Positions 45,705-61,100 of a stretch of 64,000 bases of DNA are shown piece by piece. A model generated the notes under the pieces. That model made no database searches. It saw nothing but the letters and a program-made list of their open reading frames with translations, and was not told the DNA's origin. How positions within the stretch are numbered: position 1 is the first letter of the stretch; each line of letters opens with the position of its first letter. Source of the DNA: Mactra quadrangularis (Eukaryota > Mollusca > Bivalvia > Venerida > Mactridae); NCBI GenBank assembly GCA_025267735.1, contig CM046294.1:35371222-35435221 (forward strand), in the 5' to 3' direction. The position numbers were made by a program, and so were the translations under genes.

Positions 45705-48700
45705 AACATCCTTTTACTTTCTTTGATTTGGATTTTACCCTGTTCATCAACATTATTATTTGATCATTTAAGTAGTTGCTTCATCTAACCAGTTTTCCTG
45801 AACAATTTTCATTTACTTTTACCAGTTCTTTCTTGCACTTCCACTTGTTTGATAGATAGGCCAATATATTATGATTTTGAATAGTTTAAACTTTCCTACG
45901 TCCTTATTGTATTCAACTATTTTTATAATGCTGATTTCATTGGTTAATTTATTATAATTGTATTACTGTGTTATCAGTTATCCCAATTGTTCTATCAACA
46001 AAGTAAAATATTTCTTGTATTTAAAGTGTGGCGTTTAAATTACTTCTTCAAAATATCGCACATTTTGATATTAAATCTACATAATACATCAACTATTGAT
46101 TTGAAAGTATTTATATGTCAGAAACTATGACTTTAACTTTGTAAAAGTCTAAATGTGCCGTGATAATAACACGTCTTATACAATTCATTAGATTCAAGGA
46201 AATTACAAGTCAATTTAAAATTCAGTATCGGCCTCATTAAAGCTTGCATTCCCTGTCACGTGTACTAGACAATGCGATATTTCTATGTTCGTTCAATGTA
46301 TATTTCATTTGCAGATATATATTGGCTTTATTCATAATGTATTTTGCATACTAGGACTTTTTCTTATCAAGGTTGTGTTAATATAGCTGAACGAAATCAC
46401 AAGTTTCTTTTGTTATACAAAAAAGCTAGACAATTTAGAAATAACACGACATAAAGTTGTAATCAATTGCTGCACTAATTGTTGTTGGACTGTCGCTTTT
46501 TCTAATATGTTTTTACTCTTGGTATATAATAATTTGAATCTGTATTGGGTAAATATATATACCAAATAAAAAAATGTATGAAACGAAACATTGTCACAGA
46601 AATTTCCGTATCAGTTTTTAGTCAATTAATTTGTTTCACAAAAATTCATAAAACATTAACATAGTTTAATAAACCAACAAAACACTTATTTGTTGTCATG
46701 AGACTATGTAAATACATCTAAAGAGTCAAGACAAATAAAGCATTAATCTAATATAATTATCTAAGTTATTGTTAAAAGTACTTTTAATCAAATGTACTGC
46801 CTTTTTCATGTTTAATATTTTTCACTTTAACAAACTAGGAATTTAGATAGCATACGTTTTAAAGAAAAGGCGTTTTCAGAATAATATGGAACTAAGCAAT
46901 TAATGTTAATCCTGATGCTGTAAATCTTCTTTCTCAGTAAACCGAACTATATATAAAGACACTTGCATACACATTTAAACATTCAAATTGTTGTTTGCCT
47001 TTGTTTATTGGTAATTATTTCACCAATATTGCAGGAGGAAATAGTCTGTATTTCACGAATAGTTTAAATTACATCTTACTTTAGCACATTACAGTGTATA
47101 AATAGGGCGATAAACTAATATCACAATTGCCTTTATCTACAGTGAACCAACCGACAGTACATAGTGCTATATCGAATGCATAAAATGACAATACACTTTG
47201 CGTACAGATTAATGAGAATGAATAGTAATGTAGTTGGAATAAACTCAGAAACGTTGATGTAATTCACTGAACTTCTTCAAATATTCTTCTATCATTTATG
47301 TCAAATTTAGACTTGTCAGTGTTAAACGTGATAATCAAATTGCAAATCATTTTAAATTCCCAGGGTGTTGCAACATTATTTTTTACCGTCGTCAATCATG
47401 AATTTTGATAAAAAAAGTTGATTTCTTGTCGGCTAACTATACACTGATATACAGGTGAACATTACGGACGTAGTCGTCCGTAAGCAAATATTGACCATTA
47501 TAATACACTTACTTACATTTGATAGAAAGTGTTAAAACATAATTAAGATCCAATTTACTCTTATTAGTCCAGTTAGTATTTGTTTTTAAATAGTTCTTAG
47601 TTGTAATATGCTTTGTAATTATGAATAATGTCTAATACGTAAAATCCAATGAATATGAATTTTATTCTTTTTCAGGTAAGAAAAGTACATGGTTATAGCA
47701 GTTGTGCGTGAGTAAAAGTTATCAAACATTCCTGAAATCTAAAATTTGTATGAGACATTTTGCTTTAAAAGTGCATTAGTAAAGAAAAGAAACAAGCTCG
47801 TAATCAAACGTTTGTCTGAGATTCGTTGTAAGATCAATGTTTCGTGATAAGAAATAACAATAAGTTTCCCTAAAAGTCTTCATTTAATCAATGTATTCAA
47901 AATGATGTTCACTTTTCAAATATAATATATAATATAAGCTTAGCCGAGGATTGCCAGTTGACCTTGGTGCACTTTTGTTTTTAAACTGCTTTCGTGTATC
48001 ATCTTGTATACAAATAATACTTAAAATACTTAAAAATACAATACCTATTGCCCTGTGATGAAGGTATGACTCATTATGACAATAACAGAAAGTTCATCAT
48101 CCAGTACAAAGTTATGTACATCTAATATTCAGTACAAACAAGTATATAATGTGTTACAATTAAGATCTCTTATTTCCGTAACTACATCGAACACAACACA
48201 ATAGAATAATTAAACTAATCTAGAGTGACACAAATGATCCTGTAGGACATATTTCGGGTCAATTAAGTACTGTGAAACACGGTATACTGACATCCACTGT
48301 AAACCCATACTATTTGTAACACAACCTTTTTGAACCAAGTCACTTAGTATTTCCAATTACCAAAGGCATGCGGATCAGCTGTCAGGTCAGAGATAGATTA
48401 TAGTTTCGAAAATTTATTCCCAGTTAACAACGGTGATATTTATATTACTTTTTTGACTAACGTTAGGAGGGATGAAATGTCACAACAGACAACAGCACAT
48501 ATTTGAATTTTATTTCCTTAACTCGAATTAGGCAAAGCTCGCGCTCGTCAATTAAGTACTATGTATACATACAATGTATAAAATATAAATATTTTGCAGG
48601 TTTTGTTATTATTTTATCGTCATAAAACGAACTTTATCTTCGCCTGAAACAGATTTAACTCAAATGACGATCTGATTCTATAATTATGTATCATTTTCAG

Positions 48701-49156
48701 ACTAAACGCTCAAATACTTCAATGTGGCTCTTTAATTATGTATCATTTTCAGACTAAACGCTCAAATACTTCAATGTGGCTCTATAATTATGTATCATTT
48801 TCAGACTAAACGCTCAAATACTTCAATGTGGCTCTATAATTATGTATCATTTTCAGACTAAACGTTCGAATACTTCAATGTGACTCTTTAACTATGTATA
48901 TTTTTTAGACGAAACGCTCAAAATCTCCAATGTGATTCTATATCATTGTATCATTTCAAGAAAAAGTAAATAAATCAACTTGTACGATTAAATGAATCAG
49001 ACATGAAATGAAAAATATTGTTAAAAAAGAAAATCCAAGATAACACGTCATCTTGAATTTATTCACAAAGCGATCTAGTAACTTAAGCGTTTCTGCCAAA
49101 GTTCATGTTTTTTTAAACATATTGACCTCGGCATGCAGTATGTTAAAAAAATGTTT
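45705..49156. other. AT-rich spacer between the arrays
   Basis: No gene, RNA or transposon recognised in 3.45 kb on either strand, apart from the 52-bp minisatellite near its right end. Confidence 0.6.
48672..48960 (+). repeat. 52-bp minisatellite, about 5.5 copies
   Basis: The core ACTAAACGCTCAAATACTTC recurs at 48701, 48753, 48805 and 48857 (spacing 52), with a diverged copy at 48908 (spacing 51). Inner copies are nearly identical; the right-hand ones are degenerate. Confidence 0.9.
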
Positions 49157-52100
49157 GGTTGCTAACCATCTAGGGCACCTGAAAAACGTGTTTAAACACC
49201 AAACCCACCACGTTTAGGTACCGAGAATACCCGTGCAAATCTCGGGACACCAGGATGAGGGGCGACTTTGGGGCTCTGTAGCCACTGCGCATCTCACTGC
49301 GCAGGTATGATTTTTGTGTAAATAGGTTGCTAACTACGTAGGGCATCGGGAAAATGTGTTTAAACAAGTAAGTAACTACATTCAGGTACCAAAAAACGCG
49401 TGCAAACCTCGGGACACCAGGATGAGGCGCCTGTTTTTGCTGTTCTATAGCCATATATAGCCATATTGCACGGTATACTTTGCGGCTCTGTTGCCATGGC
49501 GCACCTCGGTGTGCGAATGTGATTTTTTGCAGTTAGGTTGCTAACCATCTAGGGCACCTGAAAAACGTGTTTAAACACCAAACCCACCACGTTTAGGTAC
49601 CGAGAATACCCGTGCAAATCTCGGGACACCAGGATGAGGGGCGACTTTGGGGCTCTGTAGCCACTGCGCATCTCACTGCGCAGGTATGATTTTTGTGTAA
49701 ATAGGTTGCTAACTACGTAGGGCATCGGGAAAATGTGTTTAAACAAGTAAGTAACTACATTCAGGTACCAAAAAACGCGTGCAAACCTCGGGACACCAGG
49801 ATGAGGCGCCTGTTTTTGCTGTTCTATAGCCATATATAGCCATATTGCACGGTATACTTTGCGGCTCTGTTGCCATGGCGCACCTCGGTGTGCGAATGTG
49901 ATTTTTTGCAGTTAGGTTGCTAACCATGTAGGGCACCTGAAAAACGTGTTTAATCACCAAACCCACCACGTTTAGGTACCGAGAATACCCGTGCAAATCT
50001 CGGGACACCAGGATGAGGGGCGACTTTGGGGCTCTGTAGCCACTGCGCATCTCACTGCGCAGGTATGATTTTTGTGTAAATAGGTTGCTAACTACGTAGG
50101 GCATCGGGAAAATGTGTTTAAACAAGTAAGTAACTACATTCAGGTACCAAAAAACGCGTGCAAACCTCGGGACACCAGGATGAGGCGCCTGTTTTTGCTG
50201 TTCTATAGCCATATATAGCCATATTGCACGGTATACTTTGCGGCTCTGTTGCCATGGCGCACCTCGGTGTGCGAATGTGATTTTTTGCAGTTAGGTTGCT
50301 AACCATCTAGGGCACCTGAAAAACGTGTTTAAACACCAAACCCACCACGTTTAGGTACCGAGAATACCCGTGCAAATCTCGGGACACCAGGATGAGGGGC
50401 GACTTTGGGGCTCTGTAGCCACTGCGCATCTCACTGCGCAGGTATGATTTTTGTGTAAATAGGTTGCTAACTACGTAGGGCATCGGGAAAATGTGTTTAA
50501 ACAAGTAAGTAACTACATTCAGGTACCAAAAAACGCGTGCAAACCTCGGGACACCAGGATGAGGCGCCTGTTTTTGCTGTTCTATAGCCATATATAGCCA
50601 TATTGCACGGTATACTTTGCGGCTCTGTTGCCATGGCGCACCTCGGTGTGCGAATGTGATTTTTTGCAGTTAGGTTGCTAACCATCTAGGGCACCTGAAA
50701 AACGTGTTTAAACACCAAACCCACCACGTTTAGGTACCGAGAATACCCGTGCAAATCTCGGGACACCAGGATGAGGGGCGACTTTGGGGCTCTGTAGCCA
50801 CTGCGCATCTCACTGCGCAGGTATGATTTTTGTGTAAATAGGTTGCTAACTACGTAGGGCATCGGGAAAATGTGTTTTAAACAAGTAAGTAACTACATTC
50901 AGGTACCAAAAAACGCGTGCAAACCTAGGGACACCAGGATGAGGCGCCTGTTTTTGCTGTTCTATAGCCATATATAGCCATATTGCACGGTATACTTTGC
51001 GGCTCTGTTGCCATGGCGCACCACGGTGTGCGAATGTGATTTTTTGCAGTTAGGTTGCTAACCATCTAGGGCACCTGAAAAACGTGTTTAAACACCAAAC
51101 CCACCACGTTTAGGTACCGAGAATACCCGTGCAAATCTCGGGACACCAGGATGAGGGGCGACTTTGGGGCTCTGTAGCCACTGCGCATCTCACTGCGCAG
51201 GTATGATTTTTGTGTAAATAGGTTGCTAACTACGTAGGGCATCGGGGAAAATGTGTTTAAACAAGTAAGTAACTACATTCAGGTACCAAAAAACGCGTGC
51301 AAACCTCGGGACACCAGGATGAGGCGCCTGTTTTTGCTGTTCTATAGCCATATATAGCCATATTGCACGGTATACTTTGCGGCTCTGTTGCCATGGCGCA
51401 CCTCGGTGTGCGAATGTGATTTTTTGCAGTTAGGTTGCTAACCATGTAGGGCACCTGAAAAACGTGTTTAATCACCAAACCCACCACGTTTAGGTACCGA
51501 GAATACCCGTGCAAATCTCGGGACACCAGGATGAGGGGCGCTTTGGGGCTCTGTAGCCACTGCGCATCTCACTGCGCAGGTATGACTTTCTGTGTAAATA
51601 GGTTGCTAACTACGTAGGGCATCGGGAAAATGTGTTTAAACAAGTAAGTAACTACATTCAGGTACCAAAAAACGCGTGCAAACCTCGGGACACCAGGATG
51701 AGGCGCCTGTTTTTGCTGTTCTATAGCCATATATAGCCATATTGCACGGTATACTTTGCGGCTCTGTTGCCATGGCGCACCTCGGTGTGCGAATGTGATT
51801 TTTTGCAGTTAGGTTGCTAACCATCTAGGGCACCTGAAAAACGTGTTTAAACACCAAACCCACCACGTTTAGGTACCGAGAATACCCGTGCAAATCTCGG
51901 GACACCAGGATGAGGGGCGACTTTGGGGCTCTGTAGCCACTGCGCATCTCACTGCGCAGGTATGATTTTTGTGTAAATAGGTTGCTAACTACGTAGGGCA
52001 TCGGGAAAATGTGTTTAAACAAGTAAGTAACTACATTCAGGTACCAAAAAACGCGTGCAAACCTCGGGACACCAGGATGAGGCGCCTGTTTTTGCTGTTC

Positions 52101-55100
52101 TATAGCCATATATAGCCATATTGCACGGTATACTTTGCGGCTCTGTTGCCATGGCGCACCTCGGTGTGCGAATGTGATTTTTTGCAGTTAGGTTGCTAAC
52201 CATCTAGGGCACCTGAAAAACGTGTTTAAACACCAAACCCACCACGTTTAGGTACCGAGAATACCCGTGCAAATCTCGGGACACCAGGATGAGGGGCGAC
52301 TTTGGGGCTCTGTAGCCACTGCGCATCTCACTGCGCAGGTATGATTTTTGTGTAAATAGGTTGCTAACTACGTAGGGCATCGGGAAAATGTGTTTAAACA
52401 AGTAAGTAACTACATTCAGGTACCAAAAAACGCGTGCAAACCTCGGGACACCAGGATGAGGCGCCTGTTTTTGCTGTTCTATAGCCATATATAGCCATAT
52501 TGCACGGTATACTTTGCGGCTCTGTTGCCATGGCGCACCTCGGTGTGCGAATGTGATTTTTTGCAGTTAGGTTGCTAACCATCTAGGGCACCTGAAAAAC
52601 GTGTTTAAACACCAAACCCACCACGTTTAGGTACCGAGAATACCCGTGCAAATCTCGGGACACCAGGATGAGGGGCGACTTTGGGGCTCTGTAGCCACTG
52701 CGCATCTCACTGCGCAGGTATGATTTTTGTGTAAATAGGTTGCTAACTACGTAGGGCATCGGGAAAATGTGTTTAAACAAGTAAGTAACTACATTCAGGT
52801 ACCAAAAAACGCGTGCAAACCTCGGGACACCAGGATGAGGCGCCTGTTTTTGCTGTTCTATAGCCATATATAGCCATATTGCACGGTATACTTTGCGGCT
52901 CTGTTGCCATGGCGCACCTCGGTGTGCGAATGTGATTTTTTGCAGTTAGGTTGCTAACCATCTAGGGCACCTGAAAAACGTGTTTAAACACCAAACCCAC
53001 CACGTTTAGGTACCGAGAATACCCGTGCAAATCTCGGGACACCAGGATGAGGGGCGACTTTGGGGCTCTGTAGCCACTGCGCATCTCACTGCGCAGGTAT
53101 GATTTTTGTGTAAATAGGTTGCTAACTACGTAGGGCATCGGGAAAATGTGTTTAAACAAGTAAGTAACTACATTCAGGTACCAAAAAACGCGTGCAAACC
53201 TCGGGACACCAGGATGAGGCGCCTGTTTTTGCTGTTCTATAGCCATATATAGCCATATTGCACGGTATACTTTGCGGCTCTGTTGCCATGGCGCACCTCG
53301 GTGTGCGAATGTGATTTTTTGCAGTTAGGTTGCTAACCATCTAGGGCACCTGAAAAACGTGTTTAAACACCAAACCCACCACGTTTAGGTACCGAGAATA
53401 CCCGTGCAAATCTCGGGACACCAGGATGAGGGGCGACTTTGGGGCTCTGTAGCCACTGCGCATCTCACTGCGCAGGTATGATTTTTGTGTAAATAGGTTG
53501 CTAACTACGTAGGGCATCGGGAAAATGTGTTTAAACAAGTAAGTAACTACATTCAGGTACCAAAAAACGCGTGCAAACCTCGGGACACCAGGATGAGGCG
53601 CCTGTTTTTGCTGTTCTATAGCCATATATAGCCATATTGCACGGTATACTTTGCGGCTCTGTTGCCATGGCGCACCTCGGTGTGCGAATGTGATTTTTTG
53701 CAGTTAGGTTGCTAACCATCTAGGGCACCTGAAAAACGTGTTTAAACACCAAACCCACCACGTTTAGGTACCGAGAATACCCGTGCAAATCTCGGGACAC
53801 CAGGATGAGGGGCGACTTTGGGGCTCTGTAGCCACTGCGCATCTCACTGCGCAGGTATGATTTTTGTGTAAATAGGTTGCTAACTACGTAGGGCATCGGG
53901 AAAATGTGTTTAAACAAGTAAGTAACTACATTCAGGTACCAAAAAACGCGTGCAAACCTCGGGACACCAGGATGAGGCGCCTGTTTTTGCTGTTCTATAG
54001 CCATATATAGCCATATTGCACGGTATACTTTGCGGCTCTGTTGCCATGGCGCACCTCGGTGTGCGAATGTGATTTTTTGCAGTTAGGTTGCTAACCATCT
54101 AGGGCACCTGAAAAACGTGTTTAAACACCAAACCCACCACGTTTAGGTACCGAGAATACCCGTGCAAATCTCGGGACACCAGGATGAGGGGCGACTTTGG
54201 GGCTCTGTAGCCACTGCGCATCTCACTGCGCAGGTATGATTTTTGTGTAAATAGGTTGCTAACTACGTAGGGCATCGGGAAAATGTGTTTAAACAAGTAA
54301 GTAACTACATTCAGGTACCAAAAAACGCGTGCAAACCTCGGGACACCAGGATGAGGCGCCTGTTTTTGCTGTTCTATAGCCATATATAGCCATATTGCAC
54401 GGTATACTTTGCGGCTCTGTTGCCATGGCGCACCTCGGTGTGCGAATGTGATTTTTTGCAGTTAGGTTGCTAACCATCTAGGGCACCTGAAAAACGTGTT
54501 TAAACACCAAACCCACCACGTTTAGGTACCGAGAATACCCGTGCAAATCTCGGGACACCAGGATGAGGGGCGACTTTGGGGCTCTGTAGCCACTGCGCAT
54601 CTCACTGCGCAGGTATGATTTTTGTGTAAATAGGTTGCTAACTACGTAGGGCATCGGGAAAATGTGTTTAAACAAGTAAGTAACTACATTCAGGTACCAA
54701 AAAACGCGTGCAAACCTCGGGACACCAGGATGAGGCGCCTGTTTTTGCTGTTCTATAGCCATATATAGCCATATTGCACGGTATACTTTGCGGCTCTGTT
54801 GCCATGGCGCACCTCGGTGTGCGAATGTGATTTTTTGCAGTTAGGTTGCTAACCATCTAGGGCACCTGAAAAACGTGTTTAAACACCAAACCCACCACGT
54901 TTAGGTACCGAGAATACCCGTGCAAATCTCGGGACACCAGGATGAGGGGCGACTTTGGGGCTCTGTAGCCACTGCGCATCTCACTGCGCAGGTATGATTT
55001 TTGTGTAAATAGGTTGCTAACTACGTAGGGCATCGGGAAAATGTGTTTAAACAAGTAAGTAACTACATTCAGGTACCAAAAAACGCGTGCAAACCTCGGG

Positions 55101-58100
55101 ACACCAGGATGAGGCGCCTGTTTTTGCTGTTCTATAGCCATATATAGCCATATTGCACGGTATACTTTGCGGCTCTGTTGCCATGGCGCACCTCGGTGTG
55201 CGAATGTGATTTTTTGCAGTTAGGTTGCTAACCATCTAGGGCACCTGAAAAACGTGTTTAAACACCAAACCCACCACGTTTAGGTACCGAGAATACCCGT
55301 GCAAATCTCGGGACACCAGGATGAGGGGCGACTTTGGGGCTCTGTAGCCACTGCGCATCTCACTGCGCAGGTATGATTTTTGTGTAAATAGGTTGCTAAC
55401 TACGTAGGGCATCGGGAAAATGTGTTTAAACAAGTAAGTAACTACATTCAGGTACCAAAAAACGCGTGCAAACCTCGGGACACCAGGATGAGGCGCCTGT
55501 TTTTGCTGTTCTATAGCCATATATAGCCATATTGCACGGTATACTTTGCGGCTCTGTTGCCATGGCGCACCTCGGTGTGCGAATGTGATTTTTTGCAGTT
55601 AGGTTGCTAACCATCTAGGGCACCTGAAAAACGTGTTTAAACACCAAACCCACCACGTTTAGGTACCGAGAATACCCGTGCAAATCTCGGGACACCAGGA
55701 TGAGGGGCGACTTTGGGGCTCTGTAGCCACTGCGCATCTCACTGCGCAGGTATGATTTTTGTGTAAATAGGTTGCTAACTACGTAGGGCATCGGGAAAAT
55801 GTGTTTAAACAAGTAAGTAACTACATTCAGGTACCAAAAAACGCGTGCAAACCTCGGGACACCAGGATGAGGCGCCTGTTTTTGCTGTTCTATAGCCATA
55901 TATAGCCATATTGCACGGTATACTTTGCGGCTCTGTTGCCATGGCGCACCTCGGTGTGCGAATGTGATTTTTTGCAGTTAGGTTGCTAACCATCTAGGGC
56001 ACCTGAAAAACGTGTTTAAACACCAAACCCACCACGTTTAGGTACCGAGAATACCCGTGCAAATCTCGGGACACCAGGATGAGGGGCGACTTTGGGGCTC
56101 TGTAGCCACTGCGCATCTCACTGCGCAGGTATGATTTTTGTGTAAATAGGTTGCTAACTACGTAGGGCATCGGGAAAATGTGTTTAAACAAGTAAGTAAC
56201 TACATTCAGGTACCAAAAAACGCGTGCAAACCTCGGGACACCAGGATGAGGCGCCTGTTTTTGCTGTTCTATAGCCATATATAGCCATATTGCACGGTAT
56301 ACTTTGCGGCTCTGTTGCCATGGCGCACCTCGGTGTGCGAATGTGATTTTTTGCAGTTAGGTTGCTAACCATCTAGGGCACCTGAAAAACGTGTTTAAAC
56401 ACCAAACCCACCACGTTTAGGTACCGAGAATACCCGTGCAAATCTCGGGACACCAGGATGAGGGGCGACTTTGGGGCTCTGTAGCCACTGCGCATCTCAC
56501 TGCGCAGGTATGATTTTTGTGTAAATAGGTTGCTAACTACGTAGGGCATCGGGAAAATGTGTTTAAACAAGTAAGTAACTACATTCAGGTACCAAAAAAC
56601 GCGTGCAAACCTCGGGACACCAGGATGAGGCGCCTGTTTTTGCTGTTCTATAGCCATATATAGCCATATTGCACGGTATACTTTGCGGCTCTGTTGCCAT
56701 GGCGCACCTCGGTGTGCGAATGTGATTTTTTGCAGTTAGGTTGCTAACCATCTAGGGCACCTGAAAAACGTGTTTAAACACCAAACCCACCACGTTTAGG
56801 TACCGAGAATACCCGTGCAAATCTCGGGACACCAGGATGAGGGGCGACTTTGGGGCTCTGTAGCCACTGCGCATCTCACTGCGCAGGTATGATTTTTGTG
56901 TAAATAGGTTGCTAACTACGTAGGGCATCGGGAAAATGTGTTTAAACAAGTAAGTAACTACATTCAGGTACCAAAAAACGCGTGCAAACCTCGGGACACC
57001 AGGATGAGGCGCCTGTTTTTGCTGTTCTATAGCCATATATAGCCATATTGCACGGTATACTTTGCGGCTCTGTTGCCATGGCGCACCTCGGTGTGCGAAT
57101 GTGATTTTTTGCAGTTAGGTTGCTAACCATCTAGGGCACCTGAAAAACGTGTTTAAACACCAAACCCACCACGTTTAGGTACCGAGAATACCCGTGCAAA
57201 TCTCGGGACACCAGGATGAGGGGCGACTTTGGGGCTCTGTAGCCACTGCGCATCTCACTGCGCAGGTATGATTTTTGTGTAAATAGGTTGCTAACTACGT
57301 AGGGCATCGGGAAAATGTGTTTAAACAAGTAAGTAACTACATTCAGGTACCAAAAAACGCGTGCAAACCTCGGGACACCAGGATGAGGCGCCTGTTTTTG
57401 CTGTTCTATAGCCATATATAGCCATATTGCACGGTATACTTTGCGGCTCTGTTGCCATGGCGCACCTCGGTGTGCGAATGTGATTTTTTGCAGTTAGGTT
57501 GCTAACCATCTAGGGCACCTGAAAAACGTGTTTAAACACCAAACCCACCACGTTTAGGTACCGAGAATACCCGTGCAAATCTCGGGACACCAGGATGAGG
57601 GGCGACTTTGGGGCTCTGTAGCCACTGCGCATCTCACTGCGCAGGTATGATTTTTGTGTAAATAGGTTGCTAACTACGTAGGGCATCGGGAAAATGTGTT
57701 TAAACAAGTAAGTAACTACATTCAGGTACCAAAAAACGCGTGCAAACCTCGGGACACCAGGATGAGGCGCCTGTTTTTGCTGTTCTATAGCCATATATAG
57801 CCATATTGCACGGTATACTTTGCGGCTCTGTTGCCATGGCGCACCTCGGTGTGCGAATGTGATTTTTTGCAGTTAGGTTGCTAACCATCTAGGGCACCTG
57901 AAAAACGTGTTTAAACACCAAACCCACCACGTTTAGGTACCGAGAATACCCGTGCAAATCTCGGGACACCAGGATGAGGGGCGACTTTGGGGCTCTGTAG
58001 CCACTGCGCATCTCACTGCGCAGGTATGATTTTTGTGTAAATAGGTTGCTAACTACGTAGGGCATCGGGAAAATGTGTTTAAACAAGTAAGTAACTACAT

Positions 58101-61100
58101 TCAGGTACCAAAAAACGCGTGCAAACCTCGGGACACCAGGATGAGGCGCCTGTTTTTGCTGTTCTATAGCCATATATAGCCATATTGCACGGTATACTTT
58201 GCGGCTCTGTTGCCATGGTCGCACCTCGGTGTGCGAATGTGATTTTTTGCAGTTAGGTTGCTAACCATCTAGGGCACCTGAAAAACGTGTTTAAACACCA
58301 AACCCACCACGTTTAGGTACCGAGAATACCCGTGCAAATCTCGGGACACCAGGATGAGGGGCGACTTTGGGGCTCTGTAGCCACTGCGCATCTCACTGCG
58401 CAGGTATGATTTTTGTGTAAATAGGTTGCTAACTACGTAGGGCATCGGGAAAATGTGTTTAAACAAGTAAGTAACTACATTCAGGTACCAAAAAACGCGT
58501 GCAAACCTCGGGACACCAGGATGAGGCGCCTGTTTTTGCTGTTCTATAGCCATATATAGCCATATTGCACGGTATACTTTGCGGCTCTGTTGCCATGGCG
58601 CACCTCGGTGTGCGAATGTGATTTTTTGCAGTTAGGTTGCTAACCATCTAGGGCACCTGAAAAACGTGTTTAAACACCAAACCCACCACGTTTAGGTACC
58701 GAGAATACCCGTGCAAATCTCGGGACACCAGGATGAGGGGCGACTTTGGGGCTCTGTAGCCACTGCGCATCTCACTGCGCAGGTATGATTTTTGTGTAAA
58801 TAGGTTGCTAACTACGTAGGGCATCGGGAAAATGTGTTTAAACAAGTAAGTAACTACATTCAGGTACCAAAAAACGCGTGCAAACCTCGGGACACCAGGA
58901 TGAGGCGCCTGTTTTTGCTGTTCTATAGCCATATATAGCCATATTGCACGGTATACTTTGCGGCTCTGTTGCCATGGCGCACCTCGGTGTGCGAATGTGA
59001 TTTTTTGCAGTTAGGTTGCTAACCATCTAGGGCACCTGAAAAACGTGTTTAAACACCAAACCCACCACGTTTAGGTACCGAGAATACCCGTGCAAATCTC
59101 GGGACACCAGGATGAGGGGCGACTTTGGGGCTCTGTAGCCACTGCGCATCTCACTGCGCAGGTATGATTTTTGTGTAAATAGGTTGCTAACTACGTAGGG
59201 CATCGGGAAAATGTGTTTAAACAAGTAAGTAACTACATTCAGGTACCAAAAAACGCGTGCAAACCTCGGGACACCAGGATGAGGCGCCTGTTTTTGCTGT
59301 TCTATAGCCATATATAGCCATATTGCACGGTATACTTTGCGGCTCTGTTGCCATGGCGCACCTCGGTGTGCGAATGTGATTTTTTGCAGTTAGGTTGCTA
59401 ACCATCTAGGGCACCTGAAAAACGTGTTTAAACACCAAACCCACCACGTTTAGGTACCGAGAATACCCGTGCAAATCTCGGGACACCAGGATGAGGGGCG
59501 ACTTTGGGGCTCTGTAGCCACTGCGCATCTCACTGCGCAGGTATGATTTTTGTGTAAATAGGTTGCTAACTACGTAGGGCATCGGGAAAATGTGTTTAAA
59601 CAAGTAAGTAACTACATTCAGGTACCAAAAAACGCGTGCAAACCTCGGGACACCAGGATGAGGCGCCTGTTTTTGCTGTTCTATAGGCATATATAGCCAT
59701 ATTGCACGGTATACTTTGCGGCTCTGTTGCCATGGCGCACCTCGGTGTGCGAATGTGATTTTTTGCAGTTAGGTTGCTAACCATCTAGGGCACCTGAAAA
59801 ACGTGTTTAAACACCAAACCCACCACGTTTAGGTACCGAGAATACCCGTGCAAATCTCGGGACACCAGGATGAGGGGCGACTTTGGGGCTCTGTAGCCAC
59901 TGCGCATCTCACTGCGCAGGTATGATTTTTGTGTAAATAGGTTGCTAACTACGTAGGGCATCGGGGAAAATGTGTTTAAACAAGTAAGTAACTACATTCA
60001 GGTACCAAAAAACGCGTGCAAACCTCGGGACACCAGGATGAGGCGCCTGTTTTTGCTGTTCTATAGCCATATATAGCCATATTGCACGGTATACTTTGCG
60101 GCTCTGTTGCCATGGCGCACCTCGGTGTGCGAATGTGATTTTTTGCAGTTAGGTTGCTAACCATCTAGGGCACCTGAAAAACGTGTTTAAACACCAAACC
60201 CACCACGTTTAGGTACCGAGAATACCCGTGCAAATCTCGGGACACCAGGATGAGGGGCGACTTTGGGGCTCTGTAGCCACTGCGCATCTCACTGCGCAGG
60301 TATGATTTTTGTGTAAATAGGTTGCTAACTACGTAGGGCATCGGGAAAATGTGTTTAAACAAGTAAGTAACTACATTCAGGTACCAAAAAACGCGTGCAA
60401 ACCTCGGGACACCAGGATGAGGCGCCTGTTTTTGCTGTTCTATAGCCATATATAGCCATATTGCACGGTATACTTTGCGGCTCTGTTGCCATGGCGCACC
60501 TCGGTGTGCGAATGTGATTTTTTGCAGTTAGGTTGCTAACCATCTAGGGCACCTGAAAAACGTGTTTAAACACCAAACCCACCACGTTTAGGTACCGAGA
60601 ATACCCGTGCAAATCTCGGGACACCAGGATGAGGGGCGACTTTGGGGCTCTGTAGCCACTGCGCATCTCACTGCGCAGGTATGATTTTTGTGTAAATAGG
60701 TTGCTAACTACGTAGGGCATCGGGAAAATGTGTTTAAACAAGTAAGTAACTACATTCAGGTACCAAAAAACGCGTGCAAACCTCGGGACACCAGGATGAG
60801 GCGCCTGTTTTTGCTGTTCTATAGCCATATATAGCCATATTGCACGGTATACTTTGCGGCTCTGTTGCCATGGCGCACCTCGGTGTGCGAATGTGATTTT
60901 TTGCAGTTAGGTTGCTAACCATCTAGGGCACCTGAAAAACGTGTTTAAACACCAAACCCACCACGTTTAGGTACCGAGAATACCCGTGCAAATCTCGGGA
61001 CACCAGGATGAGGGGCGACTTTGGGGCTCTGTAGCCACTGCGCATCTCACTGCGCAGGTATGATTTTTGTGTAAATAGGTTGCTAACTACGTAGGGCATC

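Noticed and set aside
46594..46612. Possible extra copy of the GTAACGGAAATTT motif on the minus strand
   Set aside because: The minus strand reads GATACGGAAATTT, two changes from the motif, isolated and 41 kb from the cluster; chance is adequate.
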